Source: Baylisascaris procyonis (Eukaryota; Nematoda; Chromadorea; Rhabditida; Ascarididae). Taken from it: 64,000 nt of DNA. Position numbers and translations under genes: made by a program. Shown here one piece after another: positions 25,390 through 38,099 of this stretch. A model generated the notes under the pieces. It did no database searches. It was not told where the DNA came from and worked only from the letters and a program-made list of their open reading frames with translations. Positions within the stretch are counted from its first letter, which is position 1. Every line of letters begins with the position of its first letter. Where the stretch lies: contig JAZARR010000230.1 in assembly GCA_037389465.1 (NCBI GenBank), positions 6,031,501 to 6,095,500 on the forward strand. Reading direction: 5' to 3'.

Positions 25390-26110
25390 CCTGACCTTAA
25401 TATTAGCACTGAAATAAAAAATATATAGTTAATAGATTCGTATCGTCACTTCTTTCTGCGATCAACATAGGTTCTATTTGTTTCTTCTCCCTGCATTCTT
25501 TTATTTTCATTTGTTTTTATTTTCTTCTTTAATAGCGTCTAATTTTTAGATTCATTTTTCGAAGATTTGTTCAGCTAAGAAATCAAAATATGTGAAATTT
25601 CAATAGAAATGTACTGTATTGGAGATTTCAGAATTATTTTCTCCGCAACGGTTAGGTCTACGGAGCAGCGATTTGCTTCATATATAGATTTTTATATTTT
25701 GAGAGAAAATTTGAAAAGCGAATGGACCGGTCAGAATTTCTCAAATCTCGATTTTTGCTATTTTGGGGATTCTCGTTCTCGGCTGCTATTTATTATGGTG
25801 CTAAACGGTTTTCGGTTTGTGGTCAGCTCACCGAAGCCTCTTAAGCGGTGCGCAGAATGCAAGTCTGGGCAAATAGGAGCCGAGAAAAACATCCCAAATA
25901 TCGCAATTTTTCAGTCGTAAGTTGTAGGTAGTACAGGGGACTTTTCGAGAAATATTCTTTGTCTCAAATTTCGATGGCTTTGGTATCAAACGATAGACTT
26001 CGATGAGCTGATCGCGAACATATCCGCATTCACCCTGTTGGTTATGTTTCCGGGGAAATATGCATTATTCGGCAGAGGGGTACAGACTCGCTGGGGTATG
26101 TCATTTGCGC
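25390..26110. repeat. Degenerate direct repeat, copy 1
   Basis: Begins GACCTTAATATTAGCACTGA and ends around CAGACTCGCTGGGGT. Copy 2 lies at about 26,318-26,785 in the same orientation. Copy 1 holds about 250-300 bases (about 25,690-25,970) absent from copy 2. Identity is roughly 75-80% by eye. Confidence 0.75.
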
Positions 26111-26317
26111 TGAGAGCGCGTTTGGGAGAGCTGGTGTAGCAGAGTGATTATTACAGTCATCTGTGGGCACAGTCTACATTAGTTCGATGACGCCTGTGGT
26201 GTGAATGAGGGATTTTTCGAATTAAATTTGTTCTTTTATTGTTCTTTCTCAAAACAGTGATTAGGTGAGTCCTGGATTTATCAGAGGGGATGACAGGAAC
26301 GAGTTCGGTCCAGATAT

Positions 26318-26785
26318 TTGCGGACCTTAATATAGCTACTGAAATAAAAAAATGTATAGTTAATAAGTTCGTACGTCACTTCTTCCTGCCATCAACACAG
26401 GCCCTATTTGTCTCTCCTTGCTGGATTCTTCTTTTTTCGTCCATCTTTACATTATTCTTCAATTATATTTATTTCTTAGAATCATTTAGTCCTGGTTTGT
26501 TCGGTTAAAAAATTAAATTTTGCGAATTTTCTGTAGAAATGTATTATACTTGAAATTTTTGAATTTTTTCCTCGGCAATCGTTTCGCCTATGAGTTGCGT
26601 CTTCCTTTTTTCGGTAGAGCTTTAAAATTCTAAAACGATTTTTTTTCGACGAATTTGGTACTAAACGATAGATCCCGATGACCTGATCACGAATATATGC
26701 ATGTTCTCTCTATTCCTTATGTTTTCGGGGAAATATGCGTTCTTCAGAGGGAGGACACAGACTCGCTGGGGTGCGAGTGACATAC
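26318..26785. repeat. Degenerate direct repeat, copy 2
   Basis: Begins GACCTTAATATAGCTACTGA and ends CAGACTCGCTGGGGTG, matching copy 1 start and end. Shared landmarks include ATAGTTAATA, CATCAACA and AACGATAGA, then GGGGAAATATGC. This suggests an old tandem duplication with a period of about 930 bases, or two insertions of one element. Confidence 0.75.
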
Positions 26786-26789
26786 CCCA

Positions 26790-28930
26790 CTGATCAAAAC
26801 GTGCTAGTCATTAAAATAGAACATCACAAACGATCTCAATATCTCTGCTGCGCTATCCACTTCGAAATGATTATTAGTGTCGTTTTTAACAACGATTACA
26901 TAAGTAAGTCCTGGACGTGGTGGATGAAATGCTAACTTTGGAGTTATAAGCTCAGGTATTGATGGACGGAATACGTAACATGATGTGCTGATACACTGCA
27001 AATGAAATTCATAGCTCTGAATCAAGATTCACATGCGAAAAATTGATTACTTCAAAACTACACACCTGTTATTATTAATGTCCCAAATAATCTAATGTTC
27101 GCATGATATGATATTATCAGTGTAAGTGATTAAATCAAAGAGATTATTTCCATAATATTAGAGACGGATGTTACAAATCTATACTAGCTATAATGAATAT
27201 GGGAGAATTGAATGCATTTATTTAATATTAGCTGATTTACCCAAAAAATATCGTCTCCAAAGAATTCATTGCTTTCTATTTGATAAAGTATTTGTACTTA
27301 TTATCATTATTAATAGTATAAAATACATCTAATTACTCAATGCGCAAAAACTGATACAGATTTATTATTTATCTTTTAGTACAGTTGAACGAACTAAGCA
27401 CTATGAAATGAAAAAAAAAGCATATAGACGCAATTCATTGCTTTCTAAAATTTAATTTCGAGATTGCGGCGATTTCTTCTGAGAGATATGAAGGGTTTTT
27501 TGTGAAACAAAGCATGTACTAGTAAAGTGTAATATAAAGGTCACCAACTGCCTATGCTAAACTTGATTTATGTTGATTACATTGTGCATCTGCACTCATT
27601 TTTTACAGGTGACTCTCAATGTGCAAAAATAAATATAGTTATCTTGCAGTTACCTTTACTAATTTACAAATCACCTTTACTAGAATTAAAAATAACAAGT
27701 ATTAAGAATAAAGAGAACCTCTTATAATATGAAAATGCATTACTTTAACTATCATAAGAAAAAATTGGCCACATCCAATTTGTTTATCACGTTCCGATCG
27801 CAAACCACTGCGACCAGATGTGTGCCGATTGTTTACGGACGCGAATTCCTCCGATGAGTGTGATAAACTTTTGCTCAAAGTCTGAATGATTTTCTGATAT
27901 TGCTACTAATTATACGGTAGCTAATCAGATGGTCATTGGTCATAAATCGTCGACGGTCATGGCCATCGATCGTTTGTTTTTAATGAGAGTGATAGAGACA
28001 AGGAGGTTAATAAAAGAGAGTTGTTGAAAACACCATAAACTTAGCGCCTTCTGTTAAAAACTGATATATTCGAAGAAATAGCATAACACACGAGGAAACG
28101 AACCAAAATTCAACATTATAATTGCAAACTAATTGAGAGCCATATACGGAATGAAAGACGGAAGGTCAAAAATGATTTCAACGGCTCTCGACAATTTTTT
28201 AGCAAAGAAATAATCGAGTACACATATTTATATAATTGCATACTTGTAATAATTATCTATTTACATAGTGTTTACATATTTGCATGCTTACATGTTTATA
28301 ATATTTAGATATTTAAGTGATTTAGAAAAAAGAAGATAGGTAAATCCCACACTATTAATCGTTGGCAGATTAACCATTAGTGAAATACTTTTGCAGCTAT
28401 TAGATGATTTGTTACCAATTCACGTAAAGGGCACTACGCAAAAAGTTTGCTTCGAACAACAACGAACCGTTTGGAGTGAGGAATAGGAAATGAAATATGC
28501 GCATTTATGAGTGAAGAAAAAATGGAATATCTTTCTTTTTTTCCATTTTTTATTTTCATGATATTATGAGAATGTTATTTTATTTCAGTGCTACTTTCTA
28601 TTGAAATAAATCGACCGCTACAATAAAATTGGCTTTAAAATACTGTGAACAAAACTGGAGGGGAAGGGAAATAAAAGGATAATTTGCAGCAGATAATGAA
28701 TTTCCACTTTCTCAATTAAATATCATGAAAATATGATTTGTTGGGGGTAAAATTTTTTTGTTTTTTCTCAGAGGTCGGAAAAATTTTTTTTCAAATCATC
28801 CTTGCTGGGAACGAACATCCTCCACTTCATCTACGGATTTTCATTACACAATCGTTTGATCAGCGCTCGGAAAGATATGCAAATGTTTGAATAAACCGTC
28901 TATGCATTAATCAGTAAAGTCAATTTGTTT
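26790..28930. other. AT-rich stretch, nothing recognised
   Basis: No exon pairs, RNA genes or repeats that I can support before the left inverted arm begins. A slightly GC-richer patch at 27,785-27,960 has no usable frame. Confidence 0.4.
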
Positions 28931-28934
28931 GAAC

Positions 28935-29440
28935 AACGCATTTTTTTAGCATAGATCAGTAGGATTAGCAACAATGAGGTCTCCAGTAGGGATGAGATCA
29001 AGAATGCGAAGAGCACAAAATACTCGTACCTCCCTCCCCCTCTCCCTTCCCCCTGCCCTCCCACCTCCTATGCTCGTCTCATCACCTTCCCAGTCGATCC
29101 AACTGCCAAATTAACCTGTAATATTCAAATTAATTTTTTTTTACTAAGCAGTCATTTAATGCTGTTGACGGTGAATATCGTAATCCATTTAAAGGACAAT
29201 ATTTTCGCTTACCGGTGAATCGATTGCTCTTTGCCAATTTCCGGTTCGACAACTTTCAGCCTCATTAAGACTGTCAGTTATCATATAACAAATAGAATCA
29301 ATCGCCATCACCATAGTTTGCTCTCCACTTTCAATCACAATCACTCTATTGATACGACAACACAAAACGCAACTAGAAAATATCATTTTAACCGATTGAA
29401 GAAATTCAATTGAATATATCGTTTCGTATCGAGACGACAA
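28935..29440 (-). pseudogene. Truncated left copy of the arm-edge gene
   Basis: Inverted copy of the right-arm gene at 52,747-53,281. The exon with donor GTAAGC at about 29,213, a TTACAG acceptor and the purine-rich tract are all present. The last coding stretch reads only to DLIVANP and DLC before a TAA at the duplication boundary, while the right copy stays open for about 38 more codons. Differences within the shared exon are three amino-acid replacements in 83 codons, with no obvious silent changes. Inferred to be the derived, broken copy. Confidence 0.45.
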
Positions 29441-29464
29441 TTAGCCCACTAATAATATGCAAAT

Positions 29465-29863
29465 TTAGCATCCATCCTTTTCGTTTACAATTGAATAAGC
29501 AATCGATAGAATAATTTCTATTAATGTATTGAAATGATTTTTCATAAATGGTTCGATTATTATCGCTAGAAGTGTATAATGGAAAAAAATTTGGGAATAA
29601 TGACTAGACATATTTGAAAGAGCACTAAAAACTCTATTAGAATCTAAAATAATCTGAAACAAAACAAGAAATTTTCTATAAGATGAATTTCTTATATGAC
29701 GTGCAATTGATATAAATTGTAGGGTTGAAATATATGCGATACATAGATTGACATTGTTGATTTTCCTGTGGTCAGTGGCCGATCGGTCAGTAGCCGGCCT
29801 TAGGCACTGCCACCCGACCGGAAATCTGTCCACCTCTTTGTTATGATCGAAAGATACTTCCAT
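29465..29863 (-). CDS. 132-codon frame conserved in both arms (left copy)
   Basis: Starts MEVSFDHNKEVDRFPVGWQ and has three hydrophobic stretches in its second half (around LCIAYISTLQFI, FHYTLLAIII and EIILSIAYSIV). Its right-arm twin at 52,256-52,654 differs at one residue (K to N before DGC). Such similarity is expected from recent duplication and is not proof of function. No family recognised; the N-terminal third and the AT-rich remainder may not belong to one protein. Confidence 0.25.
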   Translation of the reverse strand: MEVSFDHNKEVDRFPVGWQCLRPATDRSATDHRKINNVNLCIAYISTLQFISIARHIRNSSYRKFLVLFQIILDSNRVFSALSNMSSHYSQIFFHYTLLAIIIEPFMKNHFNTLIEIILSIAYSIVNEKDGC

Positions 29864-30659
29864 CGTCTTCTGCTATTTCATGCGGATAATAACTTAAAGA
29901 CTGTAAGTTATTTACAGATATTTTTTTTATATAACATAGTTACAATCTCGGTTTCAAAGAACGCTCACTTTATTTTCGTTTTATCACGCCCAATGGAGTT
30001 ATCATTTGCATGGAGCGTTTTATGATCTACAAGGCGGGAACAAACCCGCAATTATCGATTAAATGCCTCAGAAGCAAGAAGAGCGATGCGCTCGTTTGAA
30101 GCATCGTCGTTTACATGATGTTTGTGAGGTTTCACGCTGCTGCGTTTTTTTAACTTTTTTTTTTAATTTTAGAGTTTTTATTCTTTTCTAGTTTAGAGTT
30201 CGGGTTATACTAGATCAAAGGTTTGCAATTTTTTACGATTCGTTATATCCGAAGCAATTAAATATTTATTTGTATTGCATTCTCACGTGGAGATTAGGGA
30301 AAAATCAGTAAAGTTCCACTTCATTGATGATGGATTTCACTTTGTAATAAGGGAAAAATAACGCTGGGTTTATGGGGAAGGAAAGAAGAGCACTTTAATT
30401 ATTATTTCGGTGTTTCAATCATCAATATTAAATCTATTTATTGCTGCCGAATATTGTTGATATTTACATTAGAATGCCAAGGAAGTGCATGTTATTTATG
30501 TTTATTTATTTGTTGTCTTGTATTGCGTCCATCATTTTGTATCATTTTCTTTATTGAAATGAATGGAATGTGGTCTGCCAGCGTAACGTATGTTAACGAC
30601 TGGTCTTTGCTCCAGTTGGATACACTTTCCACAATTGTTATTTTGGTGGGTCGATATTT

Positions 30660-31213
30660 GTGTCTTTGTCAAAGAATGGAAGAAAATTTTGGATGAGGAA
30701 GAAGAAGAGTAAACAGCAACCGAGATCTAAATGCCATGGCGAACTGAAGATTGGAGAGTGCTTCCGCTGCTTTGCCCTTGGAGTTCCTTTCGGGTTTGCG
30801 ACAAGTTTGATGGTTTATAATTATGGTCGATGGCTTATTTGTTGTGGCGTGCCGTTGAACGGAAATATGAACAACAATATGAAACGTTGTGACCACGCAA
30901 CCCTGCAGATGTACTACGCGGACGGGAAAGCATGGAGCTGCCCAACGAATGTGGACTAACGAGAAGAGTTTCAATGAGGGACTTCGCGGAGGAGGTGAAA
31001 GAGGAAAGATGCAGCTGATGACCGATGAATCGAGCTATAGAAGATTGGGTCGCTGCAGTGACCAGCGGTCACCAAGTCATTAGGGTGGAGAGGCGCGCTG
31101 GGAATGACCCCACAAATGTGGCGCAAGATAAGTTGCTTGAAATTTTTATTAGCAACTTCGAGAGCGCGAACTTGACAGAACGAGTCTTCGAAGCTCTCGA
31201 TTTCTTCCTATGA
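30660..31213 (+). CDS. Overlapping conserved frames, left arm (unknown)
   Basis: Three overlapping plus frames lie here: 30,660-30,959 (contains ECFRCFALGVPFGFATS and a basic start KKKSKQQPRSK), 30,889-31,083, and 31,025-31,213 (TSGHQVIRVERRAGNDPTN, then LLEIFISNFESANLTERV). The region is GC-richer than its surroundings and kept in the right arm (51,458 down to 50,905). The third frame looks most protein-like. I cannot define splice sites joining them, and a minus frame (30,669-30,974) is also open. Confidence 0.27.
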
Positions 31214-31679
31214 AGCAAAGGACTCCACAACAGAGATCAGCATTTGGTGAATTGGATCTCTTGTGCCAAAGTAGAATCCGTCTTCTCCCCGTCATCCCTC
31301 CCGAGACTTCATGAAAAATTTTGCAACCTCACAGAGTTCATAGAGTTTGTTGAGTGCATTTACCCTATATAAATCACAGAAATCGGCTTATGAACAGGGT
31401 CGTTGACGAGATTTGTGGCGTTTGATTTTCTTTTCTGCACTCGATAATGACAAGTTTTTTTAGCCCTGCAGTTGGTATTTTCAAATGGTTATTTTTTAGG
31501 CGGAAAGATGTTCTTTTGGTTTAAAAAATTTACGAGATTTCGTAGAAATTTGAAAAGTTTTATCATCAATTCAACGGTCACGGAAATGAAGCCAATCTTA
31601 TTAACTGCCATATTCGTATGCCGATATTGATGATTAACTGAAATCAGTGATACTCAATGATCTCTATAAGATTGCATGA

Positions 31680-33960
31680 TTGGTCTTGGCAGATTGCTAA
31701 ATGAAAATGTTGAGTGTGAAATCTTCTAAATTCGTCTACATCCGAGCACCGCCGAATCGCTTTTCCTGAGCACAGACATTCTTGCTTTACTTAGGTGAAT
31801 TCGAATTGCTATGGATGCACTCGTCTCTTATATATGCTTCCCTGTTACGACGCTGTTCGAACGCAGAGGTGCATCAATCGTGCAACGGAGAGGAACCTTT
31901 TGGCACTCATTTATTAATAGAGATGCAGGTCTTGTAACATGTTCAATCACATTTTGCGCAGCTTCAGTGGCCTGAAATTGTTGAGGTAATGAAGTGTGCA
32001 TTGTGATGTGAGTGCAAGTGCACAGTAGAAATATACAGGAAGCAAAAAAATATCCGCAGTGGATGGTTGTTTGTGATGTTAAACAGATTTGTAATACGAT
32101 TCTTTAGCTTTATTTTCCTCTAGTTGACTTGCCGAATATCTCGTTCAAGGAGAACGAACAAACTTTTGTGAGAAAGATTATTCGATAACGTTGTTCGCTA
32201 TTATTTAAAAAAAACTATTGAAATTATTTTTGAACCTGGTAAAGAGAGGTGCCATTATTTTTGTGAAAATAGTTTGCTATGATCGGAGCATAAAAGAACA
32301 AAATCCCTCTCCAGAAAAAAAATTCGTAGCAGCCCAGGGATCGATAAATTTGTGGCGCAATAACATTCATATTATGGACGAGGATATTTGGGGATTGAAA
32401 TTGCAACATTTCGTCTCCAAATTGGTCTAGAAGAAGCACAGTCCAACCAATTATAAAGTTGAAGCTCATAGTAGCCCAATGAAGTTGGCACTTTACTTTG
32501 CATTATACGTCGCAAAATTTCTGCGATTATTCAGTGAACCATTGCGTCGGGGGATTTATGTTCGCCTTATTTTCTTTTTTTTCTGTTTTGTGTACATTGC
32601 TGCATATTATTTCTATTGAGATGCAGGTGTAAATTTCTTTACACCCTATAGCTATAATGAGACAGCTTCCTAATTAGTTTGTCTTTTGCCGATGCAAATT
32701 CTGTATGATAATTTTCGGCAATCTGATAAATTGTTGAAGCCCTGCGATGGCTGGGCTCCAACAATATTACTTTATCCCAAAAGCCGCTGAAAAGGAGTCA
32801 TTGGGCGGAGATGCCAGCTCCTTAGCGGTGACCTGTAGAGACTCCGTTTCACCGTTGAAGAGAATCGTTGGGCGTGACACCAACTCTTTAACGGTTGCCT
32901 ATAATGACTCCACTGTGTTGATGAATATGAGTCATTAAGGCCGTGCCATCACTCTACTGAGGGTCAGTGACCCCGTTGAGGTGTCGAAAAGGAGTCATTG
33001 GGCGACAATGCCAGCTCCTTAATGGTGGCCAGTAGGTTGTGTTGTGCTCTACAGGTGTCCTCCCAAGGAATAGTCTATATTGAGGTGTAAAGATTTACAG
33101 CTGTATCCTTTGAAATGTGATTTGTCATTCCACTGTGTAAAAAAAAGAAAATACGGCGCAAGTGGGGAGTCTTAAACCGTAGATGGTTCTGAGTGATTGC
33201 ATTATGAGGCTATTATGCCATTTCCACATTCATTCTGAATCATTCCCGCAACAGATACGTGTATAAATCATAAAGGCAAATATAATCTCAAAACACAATG
33301 TTGATGAGTAGGTAGGAGGGGGTGAGTACGTTGTTATTAATCGCCCTGGAGCTTCGGATTCATAATTGCTCGCATTGAATTTTTCTAGGCTAAATTAGGA
33401 GTGAAATATTGCAATTTCAAGCCTAAAATATCCTCACCCATAACATAATTTTTTATTGTGCCACAAACTTATCGAGCATGGATGCGTCTCAATAAGATGT
33501 TCGATGCGTAGTTAGAGAAAATTAAAGCCGAATAAATGCATTAGAGATCTGTTTAGCATTACCAACAACCATCACTGCAGACTGTTTTCGTTTCCTCTTT
33601 CATTGATATTGCTCATCTTTCATGCATCACAATACATACTTCATTTATTTCTTCCATTGCATGCCACTGTTGTTGAGCAAATTCTGACTGACATATTGCA
33701 AAACCTGCATTCCATTACTTAATGAGTATCGAAGAGTTCCTTCGCTTTGCACGATTGGTGATTCCTTTGTGCTTCGGTTGCGTCATCACGGTGAAGTGTG
33801 TGTGAGAGGTGCGGGATTCATCAGTAATTCATTTTCACCTCAGCATTACAAGAGTGCCAATATCTCCGGCAAGAGCGATTTAGTGTGCGTATGTAATTGA
33901 ATTGGGCAAATTTCAACGTTCAACGTTTTCTTTATATCTGTCAAACCTTTTTAAGGATCT
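31680..33960. repeat. Nested imperfect foldback element, left arm (about 2.3 kb)
   Basis: Within the arm, 31,680-32,660 is inverted and degenerately repeated at about 33,060-33,960. Examples: TACATCCGAGCACCGCC near 31,738 matches the reverse complement of sequence near 33,890, and GGGGATTGAAATTGCAAC (32,389) matches the reverse complement near 33,420. Similarity is about 65-75% by eye, far older than the arms. The centre (about 32,750-33,060) is a 66-base tandem array. Confidence 0.75.
32775..33045. repeat. 66-base degenerate tandem array at foldback centre (left)
   Basis: About four units sharing GGAGTCATTGGGCG, then GCCAGCTCCTTAGCGGT and GACTCC. The first two units are in register over 66 bases, so the frame 32,747-32,938 shows a 22-residue repeat (KESLGGDASSLAVTCRDS matched by KRIVGRDTNSLTVAYNDS). 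Later units carry indels and stops. Probably non-coding. Confidence 0.8.
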
Positions 33961-35052
33961 GGGGAGGGGGGAGGGGGATAGCGGAGAAATAGCTTTCAGG
34001 AACTTGTTTCTACTTTGAACCGTTTAATATATCTCCATGTTGGGGTGGGTTAAAATTTCAAAGTTCTCGTTTCATTTTGAATTCCTTGAAATTTTTGTTT
34101 CGATCTGGGTGATACGAAAAGAAGAAGCTTTTCAAGTTTGAAAACTTTCTGATGATTTTATGAACAGGAAGTAATTTTGGTCAATCGGTTGAATGTAGTG
34201 GGATATTTTCCAAGCGAATCATGGATGAATTTTCCAAAACTTAGGATGAATGCGGGAGAGAAAAATGTTTTTCTATCCGGTCAAATTAAATCTTTACTAT
34301 CTTCGGTTTAATTTTGAGAATTTTTTCCATTCGATTCAGAAATACGTCAGGGTAGGGTTCTTAGAAAACAAAGGAAATGCCGGTTAAGAAGAACATTTCG
34401 TCGACCAATATTGTATGTTCCTTTGCTGCCCGGTAGTAGAGGAGGGATCCACGAGATCTGGTCGATTTTCGGATTTATAGTAAATGAAGCATATAGAGGG
34501 AAGAGTGAAGGGACATCCTACTTGATTTTTGTGGTGGCCGAGTAGTTTTAATTTTTGCAAAAAAACATATGTGACTCGTTCTGTAGTGATTGATATAAGC
34601 AGCAAAGGGTGTACACATTGAGACTATATGACGCATAATTCAAAATGCATAATTCAGAAACTATTTTATTTCAGTGAAATTGTTCGTCGATTTCGGGTAA
34701 CTGTGCTGGCACGATTATGGAAAAAAACTGCGAGAAGCGGTCTCCATTATCAAGCATTAGAAATGCGTGAACTCATTTTTTAAATGGTTAGTTTTTAATT
34801 ATTGTTGCATATTCCGTTCATACTTTGTCGTTCGTTGTCAAAGATAGCTTTTTTCTTCATCACTTCCGTGATATATGATCAGCGGAGTAGAAAAAGTAAT
34901 TTTCGTGGATAGAAGGCATTGATAAGCCTGCCAGGGATATAACTTTTACTAAAAATTTCCCTTGCCAGAGTAAGTAGTCATTGCATCCTCTCTGCTTTAT
35001 GGGGACTTATTGTCAGAGCTTTACATTAGTCTATTTACATCTATTTACTTTG

Positions 35053-35111
35053 ATAAGGCACGATGTAAATAGTGAACTTAGAACTAGTTCACTATTTACA
35101 TCGTGCCTTAT
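35053..35111. repeat. Perfect 25-base hairpin (left arm)
   Basis: ATAAGGCACGATGTAAATAG plus TGAAC pairs perfectly with its reverse complement across a 9-base spacer (TTAGAACTA). Weaker inverted similarity continues outward for about 80-100 bases on each side, so it is probably the core of a decayed palindromic element. Confidence 0.9.
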
Positions 35112-36526
35112 GAAAGTTGTTTCATTCTGTGGTTTATAAAGTGATAGAAGAGTAATGGATTTGGTAAGAAAATTTGCGGAGCTTAACTCTGGCGGTGTTT
35201 TGTTAGGCAGAAACTTTTTTTCGCTGAAAGGAAATGCTGTTCTATTTGCCGTTAGTCAGTCATTCCGCAAGTTGTCATTATTAGGCGATCAAGTTTCTCA
35301 TTAGCAAAGCGAGCTTTGAAGTTTTAAAGTTGGTCTGAGTACGATTCAGTTTGCTTGGAACTACTACTTAACAGCTTCATTTATATTATGCTCTAATGTT
35401 CGAGTTCACTTTTATTTGGTGATCACATGATGAAAAGTTTATTGTAGTGCAAATGTTTCTCTCGAAAACGATCACATCGAATTTCGATTGCAAAAAATAT
35501 AGATGAAATCAAAGCAATAGAGACTTAGCTCTAAGCTCATTTATTCTTTGTCGTTTTGAAGGCGGAGTTCAAGAGCGCGATCGCTGTTTTGTGCTAAGAG
35601 ACGTGCTCACAGTAGTCCATCATTTCGAACTCACTTCGAACACTTCAGAATATATGAATTTTTTTTTTCTATCTGGAATGCAAAATAAAATATCTCTCAA
35701 GATTTCAGAATAGCAAATTCTCTATTGTTGAAGCGATGAATGCCTGAATAAGAAGGTAGCAGTGCTAAGAAGGCTGTGGAAAATGACAAAGCGAATGGAC
35801 ATCGATGGAAAGAGGTGTGATCTCAATTCGTATTACTGAGAGTTTACTGACTGCTTCTTTCATTAAATTTGCTCTTAGCTGAGAACATAAGTTTCATATG
35901 TGAAGTCGGTCGTGAAATTTAATCAAAGTTAGAAACTTTCATTTAAAAAATAGATAATAAATTTTGTTAAACTAATCAACACTTCTGATAACACATTTGC
36001 CTGAATGAAGCATATTTTCAATTAGCGGATACTTACAAAACATATTTTTTTCAGATTAAAGGCTTTTTTCGTTTACATTTCTCGTAAAAAATCTACTTTA
36101 CATGCGACGAGCAGAGTTGAATGAATAAGGCGATTGAGAGAATTTATATTTGAACGTTGATCCTTGACCTGTGATTTTTTTTCAATCTGTAGTTGTCTTT
36201 CTCATAGGAATGTAATAGATATGCGTGGAAAGTATATCGTTAATATTCCAACTATTTTCTCACTCGTCACAAAATAAACCTAGGAGGGAGAGAGCGGTTG
36301 TGTTTTTAATTCTATCGTTTTGATTAGCAGTTAGGACATTTTTTGAGGGCCCTGTTTAATTCTATATAAGGTGCGCTTATCGACTTTAGTGAATGGCCTT
36401 GTTTTGTTCGTTTCAATGCTGAAGATATTTCAAACAAGGTATTTTCTGCTTCGTCGGCTGTCAATAAGTTCCACTGTGCAATAAATTTCAATTGTTCGAG
36501 TTAAGACAGTTTAAACGATTTGTGTT

Positions 36527-36775
36527 GTGGTGAACGAAATTTCCATCATTCAAGTAATTTTTTTTGCAGGTGCCAGACGCTCCGTTAGTGGCAGTTTTGG
36601 TTACCAAACAAACGTCATTAGTGCAAGTAAGAATTTTTTAAATCCTTCTAAAATATGTCGCCCGTTACACGAGGGAGGAAGTTGTTCATCGTTCGAGGTA
36701 GAAGAGTTGAAGAAAGCCGTTCTGAACGGTGCTAAAAAGATGTCTTATAATTTTTTTTTTATAGCAATGGGATGA
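36527..36775 (+). CDS. 82-codon frame kept in both arms (left copy)
   Basis: Frame with a TTTTTTTTGCAG acceptor at 36,569 inside it and a GTAAGA donor at 36,627. It either reads through (ending FEVEELKKAVLNGAKKMSY) or is an exon in another frame (VPDAPLVAVLVTKQTSLVQ, phase 0 to 0). The right copy at 45,333-45,581 keeps both possibilities. Unknown function. Confidence 0.25.
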   Translation: MVNEISIIQVIFFAGARRSVSGSFGYQTNVISASKNFLNPSKICRPLHEGGSCSSFEVEELKKAVLNGAKKMSYNFFFIAMG

Positions 36776-37780
36776 AAACAACCTTTTCAGACTACATTCT
36801 TTTGCAGAGTTGCGTTCTTTTTCATCTTTTATGTTCCATTTCATCTAGAAAATAATACGCGGCACATCTCTAAGTTTGTAATGCGCAAATTTAGATGTTG
36901 CGAATAAAGTGATGTAGTTAATGGTCGAACTTTACCGATTTCGCCGAGGGTGAAATGAGTAAGCATTTGCATATGGCGAATTACCACCACATGTATTGCG
37001 GATTGTCATTCACACATGCTTTTCATTTGTTTTTCGAAGCATTTCATCCTGCGACCTCATCGTTCAATGGGCTCTCAAGTGCTTTCCGTGTGGTATTAAT
37101 CGGGTGTTTTCAGATTGGCAGGGATAACGACTAGCTGGTAGAATTTGAAATGGGGCGAAAGAAGCGGCTTGGATGGTCTTATCCAAGGGCTATGAGTATA
37201 TTGAGTATACAGAGAGCGGAATTATGATATTTTCTCGCTTTATATTTCCAATTGTATATGAGGCATATATTTTTGCATTTTGTGTTTTATATGATTTTCT
37301 TCATGGTTGTTGTTGCTGTTGCTGCTGCATGGTGTTGTTTCACCTGTTGATTCCTGGTATGATTGCTGTAATGCCTTGTGTTTCGCCACTCTCGGTGTTT
37401 TAACTGGGAATTTTATTGATGACTTTCTGAGGGAAGTGTTAGGCTGATTTCAAGTCGAGGTAGCTGAATCGAGAGTGGCGTTGGTTAAAGGTTTGCCCGT
37501 GTCGTGTTCACACTAAATGAGGCCGGTGGAAACAGTAGACGGTCGTCGCGTCCAGTGACTAAGGGTGTCCGAGTCGGTTCTTTAAAGATCGCACTGGCGT
37601 GTCTGCAGCTCTACGGACCGCTGAGGATTGCGGCCGGAGGTACCTCTGGTTAGCTTGAGCGGCCTCAGGTTAGCTTGTCAAGCAGTGTGGTAACCGGGCT
37701 GCAGTGTAACTTGTTTTTCTTTTCTGCATAAGGGAGGCCGAATTTCTTAGCAGTTTGTTGAGGCAATGTGGGAGCTGTCA

Positions 37781-38085
37781 TGTTTGGGCCTTGAGTTTTT
37801 CGTTGAACATTGCCGTCATTTTCTGGGCTGCAAAAGGTGCCGGATGCGGCACGGTTTTTGGTGTGGCCTGGATCGCGACGCTCATCTTTGGTTTCTAAAG
37901 TACTTCGGAGATTTGCAAGGCTTGACAAGTTCACGTGTGGCGCGCATTTGATCTTCGTCGAGAAATTTTGGCGGCTTTCGGGAGCTGGTGCGGTGTGCTC
38001 TTCCGTCTGCGTGTAGGTGGTTTCTAGCGGTGCTCAGTGGTTGGGTTTGGCAGGTTCTTTGATCTGCATGCAGTCTTTGAAGACA
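37781..38085. repeat. 305-base segment present only in the left arm
   Basis: The right arm reads GGGAGCTGTCACTCGG directly, whereas the left arm has about 305 extra, GC-rich bases between GTCA and CTCGG. No terminal repeats or target duplication are obvious, so a deletion in the right arm is as likely as an insertion in the left. Confidence 0.85.
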
Positions 38086-38099
38086 CTCGGCTATCATGG

